A stretch of 64,000 nt of DNA from Acidiluteibacter ferrifornacis. GTDB lineage: Bacteria; Bacteroidota; Bacteroidia; Flavobacteriales_E; Vicingaceae. Shown piece by piece: positions 19,033 to 25,500 of the stretch. How positions within the stretch are numbered: position 1 is the stretch's first letter; each line of letters starts with the position of its first letter. The position numbers and the translations under genes are program-made. The notes beneath the pieces are model-generated. The model saw only the letters and a program-made list of their open reading frames with translations. It made no database searches and had not been told where the DNA came from. The stretch covers positions 242,999 to 306,998 of the forward strand of contig NZ_WWNE01000003.1 in assembly GCF_009909615.1 (NCBI RefSeq), in the 5' to 3' direction.

Positions 19033-19445
19033 TAATCTTTTTGGGTTTCAATGAGTTTTTTGTCTTGATCAATTTCCCATACATTGAAAACGCCATCTCC
19101 ATCAAAATCTACTATTGCAGTAGCCCGAACTTTAAAGGCATTGGAAGTAACAGAAACCACCTCTATTTGATAATTGGCAGTACCGCCATTTGTTACCAAA
19201 GGCGACTGCTCAAAACCCAAATCATCAAAGTTCTCTGTGTATTTAGAGTAGGTATAAAAATACGTTTTCTCCAAGGTATGAATGTGCTCCAACTGCAACT
19301 GCGCTTCTGTACCCTTTGCTTTAGAGATCAATGGCATTAAGCGAGGCAGTGCCAACAAAATAAGAATGCCCACAATTACCAATACCACCAATAGTTCTGT
19401 AAGAGTAAATGCGTTTAGCTTTTTTGGAGTAATATTTAAGTTCAT
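19032..19445 (-). CDS. GspG-like major pseudopilin
   Basis: The 137-residue protein has a classic leader and helix, KKLNA|FTLTELLVVLVIVGIL, with Phe at +1, Glu at +5 and Ala rather than Gly at -1. The C-terminal part contains an acidic loop (VDFDGDGVFNVWEID) like the calcium-binding loops of GspG pseudopilins. It is first in the operon and overlaps the peptidase gene by 1 bp. A TATATTTG box lies 25 nt upstream of its ATG. It probably forms the pseudopilus shaft. Confidence 0.85.
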   Translation of the reverse strand: MNLNITPKKLNAFTLTELLVVLVIVGILILLALPRLMPLISKAKGTEAQLQLEHIHTLEKTYFYTYSKYTENFDDLGFEQSPLVTNGGTANYQIEVVSVTSNAFKVRATAIVDFDGDGVFNVWEIDQDKKLIETQKD

Positions 19446-19470
19446 TTTAGCGAATATGTATGGATTGCTT

Positions 19471-19478
19471 CAAATATA
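19471..19478 (-). promoter_or_regulatory. Bacteroidota-type -7 box for the secretion operon
   Basis: The minus strand reads TATATTTG here, an exact match to the Bacteroidota -7 consensus TAnnTTTG, with 25 nt between the box and the ATG of the pseudopilin gene at 19445. I see no clear TTG -33 element at the usual 19-bp spacing. It is the best promoter candidate for the 13-gene operon. Confidence 0.5.
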
Positions 19479-19592
19479 CTACTTTATGTAATTCTTGGGT
19501 TAAATAAGAACTTTTCTAGATTTAATTGACGACTCACAACTCTATTATTCTACTTCATAAAATAAAACCACAAATTCGTGTGAAAAAAACAT

Positions 19593-19820
19593 TCTATTTT
19601 CACAAAAAAAGACCTCTACCCTTTTATTGACAAGCCATTCAACCCGTTTTAAGCGACAATTGGGACACGACTATTATTTCAACTTGAATGGAGTGCAAAT
19701 TGAAGGCCCTCATTCAAAATTAAATAATAATCTACACTCAACTCTAATTATTCAAAGAACTCTTTTTAAGGTTTCTAATCTTTTAAAATCTCAAAAGCTA
19801 CCTTTGAGACACTACCTAAT
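19593..19820. repeat. 220-bp direct repeat, copy A
   Basis: The segment matches 21531-21757 in the same orientation, about 85-90% identical by eye, with long identical runs such as TTTTATTGACAAGCC and AATAATCTACACTCAACTCTA. It lies just downstream of the orphan tip's immunity gene (19899-20462) and upstream of the secretion operon's promoter. Both copies keep a plus-strand reading tail DLYPFIDKPFNPF followed by TAA. I recognise no transposase. The rest of the 19446-19898 gap holds nothing else apart from the promoter at 19471. Confidence 0.85.
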
Positions 19821-19898
19821 GGCAAGATAAATGCTTTAAATCTGCCTCTTAATAACACCTAAACACGCGAAACAATCGCGCTGGAAAGGTGAAAATAT

Positions 19899-20462
19899 TC
19901 AAGTTAACAAATTAGCATCCAAAACTTGTTTATATAGTCTATTGTTATTAAAATCAGCTAAATCAAAAAACTCTTCTACTCGAATTGATTCTTTTAGCAT
20001 AAAATACATAGTCAATAATATTTCGATATTCCCTGTTCCATGTCCTGTGTAATGTTGCAAATGCTTAATTTCCTCGTAAGAAACTTTTTCTCTATTGTTA
20101 GTTTTGCAAGAATTAATCTTAAACCAAGTTCCATTAGGTATATCACTATCTGTTGAATTTCCTCTAAAGAAGTTAGGAATAATACTATCTTCATTATTTA
20201 ACTCTTTTTTACCTACAATTTTCCAAAAGCCTTGTTTTAAGGAAGGTCGAAGACCAGCAACTAAAATTGGCGATATCAATAAGCTTGTTAGCAGATCAAA
20301 GTCAACTACTTCACTACTCGAACGTATACTATAAACTTTTAATATATCGGGATAACTAACTTTTGAATCTAGTTTTTGAACATCAATATATTTTGCAAAT
20401 GCATAACCCAAATTACTTAAAAGTGGAATGGCAATAACAGCCCCTGATTTTAATGTTTTCAT
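19899..20462 (-). CDS. Probable immunity protein for the GIY-YIG-like Rhs tip
   Basis: The 187-residue, apparently cytoplasmic protein starts (ATG at 20462) 1 bp after the stop of the orphan Rhs tip gene, the usual toxin-immunity arrangement. The N-terminus (LKSGAVIAIPLLSNLGYAFAKYI) recalls Imm26-type immunity proteins, which begin with a similar small beta barrel. That resemblance is weak and from memory. There is no signal peptide. Function is inferred mainly from position. Confidence 0.6.
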   Translation of the reverse strand: MKTLKSGAVIAIPLLSNLGYAFAKYIDVQKLDSKVSYPDILKVYSIRSSSEVVDFDLLTSLLISPILVAGLRPSLKQGFWKIVGKKELNNEDSIIPNFFRGNSTDSDIPNGTWFKINSCKTNNREKVSYEEIKHLQHYTGHGTGNIEILLTMYFMLKESIRVEEFFDLADFNNNRLYKQVLDANLLT

Positions 20463-20463
20463 T

Positions 20464-21510
20464 TTATAAATTATTTAAATATCGAATAGCCTCCTTATAA
20501 TATTCCATTAATTTAGGATTGTTTATACTAATACTATTAATTTTATTATCTAAGTATTTTAATCCACCAGCAGCATCAATTTTTAGCTGCTCTAATCCTC
20601 TAGCAGCAGATTTTGATAAACCTGAATAAATTTCATCAATAGATGTAAATCGGTCACTATGCTGTATTACTCTATTTTTAAAGTTTTTTGTCATGCCCCA
20701 GTAAGTATCTCCATTTTTTGCAATTGCTTTATAAACACTGTATGTTTTTGAAGCCGCTTTTGCAAATCCAACATCTGGTGCGAATCCCCCTCTGGGTGCA
20801 AGACCTATAGCTTTGCCATCATAATTATACTTAATGCCATTTTCATGTCCATTAGTTAAAAAATATTCTATTGCACCTAATACACCTTCATAAGGATCTC
20901 TATCAGCATAAATATTTATATTTATCTTATAATTATTCACAGATCTATAAAAATAATCAGTATGCGTAAGTCGCTCATAATCTCCTGACCCAACCCAAGC
21001 CTCTCTCTTTTTAACTAACTCCAAATTTGCATTATTCACCGCTTCGGGGGTTACAAATCCGTTTACTCGCTGCCTATCAATCAACATTCCTATTTGATCC
21101 GCGGTACACGTTGGACATCGGTCATAAAATTCATCTATATAAGCAAAAGTTGAATGTTGATCACCATTAAATCCTTCACCATTCCCATGTTCTTCATCCC
21201 AGCCTCCATCAGGGTCTACAGCACCAAATGGGTTATTGCTCATGGCCATATATGGGCTCAGGTGCTGGCGATAAGGGTCGGGGGTTAGCCAACTGCCCAA
21301 TCGGCTGTCGTATAATCGCAGTTCAAAAGCGTTAAAGCTTGTTTCTCCATCTACTTGTTGCCCTTGGTAACCTTGCTTATAGGCCGCAGTATTGGCTATG
21401 CTCCTGCCCGGCATGGGTGATCCAAAGGGGTAATAATCTTGCATACTCAGCAAATTGATTTCCGATTCTCCATTTTTTTCTCCTTGTATGGTGGCTCGTA
21501 TGTTTCCCAA
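20464..21510 (-). CDS. Orphan Rhs 3' core fragment with GIY-YIG nuclease-like tip
   Basis: The first ~100 residues are the end of the Rhs core (YYPFGSPMPGRS, LRLYDSRLGSWLTPDPYRQH, NNPF..DPDGG), nearly identical to the complete Rhs protein at 22600-28035. A different C-terminus then begins. At residues 257-348 it has the pattern of GIY-YIG endonucleases: YSVYKA, YWG (270-272), Arg280 before QH, Glu307 in RGLEQLKI, and NKINSISINNP. The only start is a TTG corresponding to an internal Leu of the core; homology continues upstream to 21531, where it ends abruptly. It is probably a silent tip reservoir, or expressed only after recombination. Confidence 0.75.
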   Translation of the reverse strand: MGNIRATIQGEKNGESEINLLSMQDYYPFGSPMPGRSIANTAAYKQGYQGQQVDGETSFNAFELRLYDSRLGSWLTPDPYRQHLSPYMAMSNNPFGAVDPDGGWDEEHGNGEGFNGDQHSTFAYIDEFYDRCPTCTADQIGMLIDRQRVNGFVTPEAVNNANLELVKKREAWVGSGDYERLTHTDYFYRSVNNYKININIYADRDPYEGVLGAIEYFLTNGHENGIKYNYDGKAIGLAPRGGFAPDVGFAKAASKTYSVYKAIAKNGDTYWGMTKNFKNRVIQHSDRFTSIDEIYSGLSKSAARGLEQLKIDAAGGLKYLDNKINSISINNPKLMEYYKEAIRYLNNL

Positions 21511-21531
21511 ATGGTCTTTTAAATGGTATTC
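21207..21531 (-). repeat. Duplicated Rhs 3' core segment (orphan copy)
   Basis: This segment corresponds to 23427-23751 in the full Rhs gene, offset 2,220 bp. I count one mismatch over 21275-21531 and a further four between 21253 and 21274, after which similarity fades into the divergent tip. The upstream boundary is sharp: the two copies agree through GGTATTC (plus strand) and then differ. The near-identity implies recent duplication or ongoing gene conversion. Confidence 0.9.
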
Positions 21532-21757
21532 TATCTTTACAACAAAAAAGATCTCTACCCTTTTATTGACAAGCCTTTCAACCCGTTTTAACCGACAATT
21601 GGGACACGACTATTATTTTGACTTGATTTGAGAGCCATTTAAGGGCTCTCATTCAAACCTAAATAATAATCTACACTCAACTCTAGTTATTCAAAGAACT
21701 CTTTTTAAGATATCTAACTTTTTGAAATCTCAAAGGCTACCTTTGGAACACTACCCT
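21531..21757. repeat. 220-bp direct repeat, copy B
   Basis: This is the second copy of the repeat at 19593-19820. It fills the space between the orphan core fragment, whose homology ends exactly at 21531, and the last membrane immunity-like gene (stop at 21767). It contains a small inverted repeat, GAGAGCC..GGCTCTC, near 21630. The plus-strand tail DLYPFIDKPFNPF-TAA is kept. Downstream, the open frame of copy A is interrupted here by TGA. Confidence 0.85.
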
Positions 21758-21766
21758 TTATGATAT

Positions 21767-22162
21767 CTAAAATCGCCCTTGATTTTGCAACATTTTCAAT
21801 ATCCATCCAAGGTTAAATAATAAGAAAGCTAATAAAGGAAATAATATAGCACCAAGCCTCCTCTTTCCTTTTAATTCCTTCTCATACTTTTCCAGTATTC
21901 CTTTATACTTTCCTTTATGAACTAATAATAAGTATAACAAAATTATTAGAAAAAAGAACAGAAAAATAGATATATACTTGAAAATATTCATATTAAGAAA
22001 TTCTTTAGGCACAAAAAGGATCCCAAAAAAGAAAATACTGAAATAGTATAACATAAAAGTAAATACTATAATTAGCATAGAACTAAATGGGGCAATATCT
22101 CGATTACCTAATCTTACTTGAAAACTATAATACTTACAATATAAATATTCTAAAAATCTCAT
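21767..22162 (-). CDS. Small membrane protein, probable immunity partner 2
   Basis: The 131-residue protein has about four hydrophobic segments (FSSMLIIVFTFMLYYFSIFFF, YISIFLFFFLIILLYLLLVH, LGAILFPLLAFLLF). A conserved cytoplasmic motif GKYKGILEKYEKE resembles RYEILLEKYSESK of the neighbouring 136-residue protein, so the two look paralogous. It follows that gene after 10 bp and precedes repeat copy B. Position after the Rhs tip and membrane location suggest immunity against a membrane-acting toxin. Confidence 0.55.
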   Translation of the reverse strand: MRFLEYLYCKYYSFQVRLGNRDIAPFSSMLIIVFTFMLYYFSIFFFGILFVPKEFLNMNIFKYISIFLFFFLIILLYLLLVHKGKYKGILEKYEKELKGKRRLGAILFPLLAFLLFNLGWILKMLQNQGRF

Positions 22163-22172
22163 ATTTTATGGT

Positions 22173-22583
22173 TTATTTCCTCATAATCCCTAATAAAATA
22201 ATAGACAATAATATTAAGCCCAAAACACTAAGAGAGTATACAAGAAAATACCTAACTTTTGACTCAGAGTATTTTTCTAATAATATTTCATATCGATTGT
22301 TCCTAAAAATAAGAAGATAATTTAATAATAAAAATAAAGTACCAAATTCTATAAAAAAGGTTAGTGAACCATCTAAAAGCCTCAATCCAAACAAGTCAAT
22401 ATTAAACTTAGGTAATTCAATTAGTTTAAAATATTTTAACCACATTACAATTAAAGCCAGGTTTAATGAATGAATAAAAGTTATATAAATAAATATCTTT
22501 GATTTCCAATGCTTTTCATTTGGATGATTTTTCCTTATACTTCTTATTGCATCCGCCCAAACTAAATAATACCAATTCCTCAT
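22173..22583 (-). CDS. Small membrane protein, probable immunity partner 1
   Basis: The 136-residue protein has about four transmembrane segments (IFIYITFIHSLNLALIVMWL, LTFFIEFGTLFLLLNYLLIF, FLVYSLSVLGLILLSIILLG). It begins 16 bp after the stop of the complete Rhs gene, the standard immunity position. Shared length, topology and the LLEKY motif pair it with the next gene. No known immunity family was recognised. Confidence 0.6.
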   Translation of the reverse strand: MRNWYYLVWADAIRSIRKNHPNEKHWKSKIFIYITFIHSLNLALIVMWLKYFKLIELPKFNIDLFGLRLLDGSLTFFIEFGTLFLLLNYLLIFRNNRYEILLEKYSESKVRYFLVYSLSVLGLILLSIILLGIMRK

Positions 22584-22599
22584 ATCCTATTCAAATATC

Positions 22600-25500
22600 C
22601 TATTCAAACCATTTTTTATCGTTATTACCAAACCACTTACTAGGTCCGTATAATGTACCTAAATCCCAGGACATTCTCCAAACACTATAGATACCTGCCG
22701 CCTGTCCTACAATTGGTATGGAATATCCTGCATAACCAAGCCCAGTTGCAGTTAATCCTGAAATACCAACACCAGCATCTAAATAATTAATTGCAGTTAG
22801 GTCTCCATTTATTATATCATTAACTACACTACCAGTTGTAATTAAACTTCCTGCAAAACCTAATTTAGAACCTATTCCTTTTACTCCATATGTTTTAATC
22901 CTAGCTCTACTTCCTCCATTCCAACCTGAAGAATACATTTTGGGACTAATATTCCCTTTTGCTCCATTAGTCAACCTGAAAGTAGAACCTGATTGACTTA
23001 AAAGCACACCTGTAACTTCTGTGAACTTCCCTGTATTAAGAAGTTCATCACCGTATACATCACCGCTTCCATGACCTGAACCAAAAAGGTCAACAGCAGT
23101 AAATTCAGTAAAAATATCAATATCTCCCGATGCGATAACTTTCATATTTTTTGTATCCAGACGCTTAAAATGAAACTTACTGTCAGTAGTATATCCGTCC
23201 TTCCAAAACCCAAACTCTCCTGTTTTAAAACGATATTTCAATTCCACATTATTTCTTAACTCATAATTGTCAGAGATACCTTGCAAATACGCTATATGAT
23301 CACTCACCATTGAATACTGATTCTCAAATGCAACAGACACTCCACCATTACTACTCACATACCCGCCTCTACTTGCACTATTCGGGTCTGGCTGTCCATA
23401 CCCAGTAGTTTCATCATCAAAGCCTCCATCAGGGTCTATAAAGCTAAACGGATTATTACTCATGGCCATATAAGGGCTCAGGTGCTGTCGGTAGGGGTCG
23501 GGGGTTAGCCAACTGCCCAATCGGCTGTCGTATAATCGCAGTTCAAAAGCGTTAAAGCTTGTTTCTCCATCTACTTGTTGCCCTTGGTAACCTTGCTTAT
23601 AGGCCGCAGTATTGGCTATGCTCCTGCCCGGCATGGGTGATCCAAAGGGGTAATAATCTTGCATACTGAGCAAATTGATTTCCGATTCTCCATTTTTTTC
23701 TCCTTGTATGGTGGCTCGTATGTTTCCCAAATGGTCTTTTAAATGGTATTCGTAAGTTCCATCCGATTGGTTGTACATTCCCAATTGGCCTGCTCCATAA
23801 GTAGGCAAAGAGATAGTACTAGTAGCGGTTTGCTCAAAAGTATACTCTTGGTTAATCACTGCCATCAAACTACCAGTGTGGTTTCGGATATACACTTGCT
23901 CTGATGAAAGATAGAGCTCACCTTCTCCACTACCTGGGCCTTCACCTTCTCCCGAACCTTCTCCCTCTCCAGTGCCTTCTCCTTCTCCGCCTCCTCCACT
24001 TGGAGCTGAAAAAGAGTACAATCGCTTCATCAGCCGCGTCCCTCGCTCATCATAAATGTATTCAGCTTTTTTAATCGTTTTCTCGGCATCGGTATAAATG
24101 GTGGTGGTTAAATTACTACTGTTGTATTCCATGTAATTTTCTTCCAACTTATCTTCTACGAGTCTGCCACCATTGTCATAGATATAATTATTAGAGGCTT
24201 GGTTTTCTAGATCTCCTGCATAATTAGTGGTTGTGGCTACTGCATCAGTTACATATTGCAACTGATTCCCAACCCTATTCAAGACTAAATTGTCCATCGC
24301 TAATCCAGAAGTGTTGTTTCCATTCCGTTTTAGTTCTGTCAAGTTTCCGTTCCAATCGTGTTTAATTCCCCATACTTTATAATCGTTTCTATAAGTTGGG
24401 GTAGGTCCAGAATACACATTGGGTTCGGGCACTTCTGAGGTATTTTGAATGCCTTTATTTGCAGTTGTAATGGTTCCAAACACGGCTGCTATTAGTCGAT
24501 TTCGTTTATCGTATTCAGGAGCATAAATGAGTTGGTTGCCTTCAAACTCTGGAGTAGCCGAATGTACTTGTGTTCTGGTTTGCCACCTAACAGCCGCTAT
24601 ATTTCCATTATGCCATCCTTCATCCACTTGCAATTCTCCCGATGGAAACGCATACGAATGTTTGGTGTAGCTTTGGATTCCAGTATTATTCCTTATGTAA
24701 TCATTTTTGTGGTAATCCAAGGTCATTCCAAATATATCTTTCTCAAAGTTGGCATGCGGCGAACCAGCAACCCCATCTTTTCCGGGGTCTCTTGATGCAG
24801 CCGCCGGGTTATTGATGCTCTTGAGCTGCCCATTAATGGTGTAAACGTAATCAATCCCTTGCAGCTCTTCCCCCAGCTCTTCCCGTTTCAATGGGCCGTG
24901 TTGGTAGTATTCGTAAGCCGCATTTTGCTGATTCACAAATTCATTCTCTTCATTCTCAGTAGAGGTGATTACATTAGTTAACCTTCCATTTGCATCGTAG
25001 GCATATTGATGCACAAAATGCTCGGCTGCAACTTCCCTTTGGTAATCTACTAATTCAATATTTCCTTGAGCATTATAGGTGTAATTGATCGTAAATAATT
25101 TACCGAGTGCATGCACACTTTGCACTGTCCAACTGATTCTGCCACGTTGATCATATCCGTACCAGCTAGTTATATTTTCATTGGCTGTTCTGGTCACTTT
25201 TCCTTTTAAAAACTGATGCTTGTAACCAGTTAGGGCTACAGGAAAATCACTGCTTTTGATATCATAATCGATAAAATGTCGTTCGAGCTTCTGAAAATTG
25301 GCATTTTCTCCAAAGCGATCATCTAACAAATCAAGGGTGCTAGTAAATCCAGGTGAAATCACCCTAGGATCAACCTGATTTTCAAACTGGACAGTTGATG
25401 CTAAACCACCAGTAGGTTTACTTCTACCAACTCCTGTTTCTACTACTCTACCTCTATTGTCGTAATCAACGTAACTAAAACTACCATCTACAGCCTGAAC

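Noticed and set aside
19627-19830. Plus-strand 67-residue frame inside repeat copy A
   Set aside because: It begins with TTG, has no ribosome-binding site, and copy B carries a TGA stop in the middle of the corresponding frame, so it is not conserved as a protein.
23916-24003. CRISPR-like periodicity in the CTTCTCC-rich stretch
   Set aside because: There are no spacers or constant repeat length. It codes in frame for a Gly-Glu linker.
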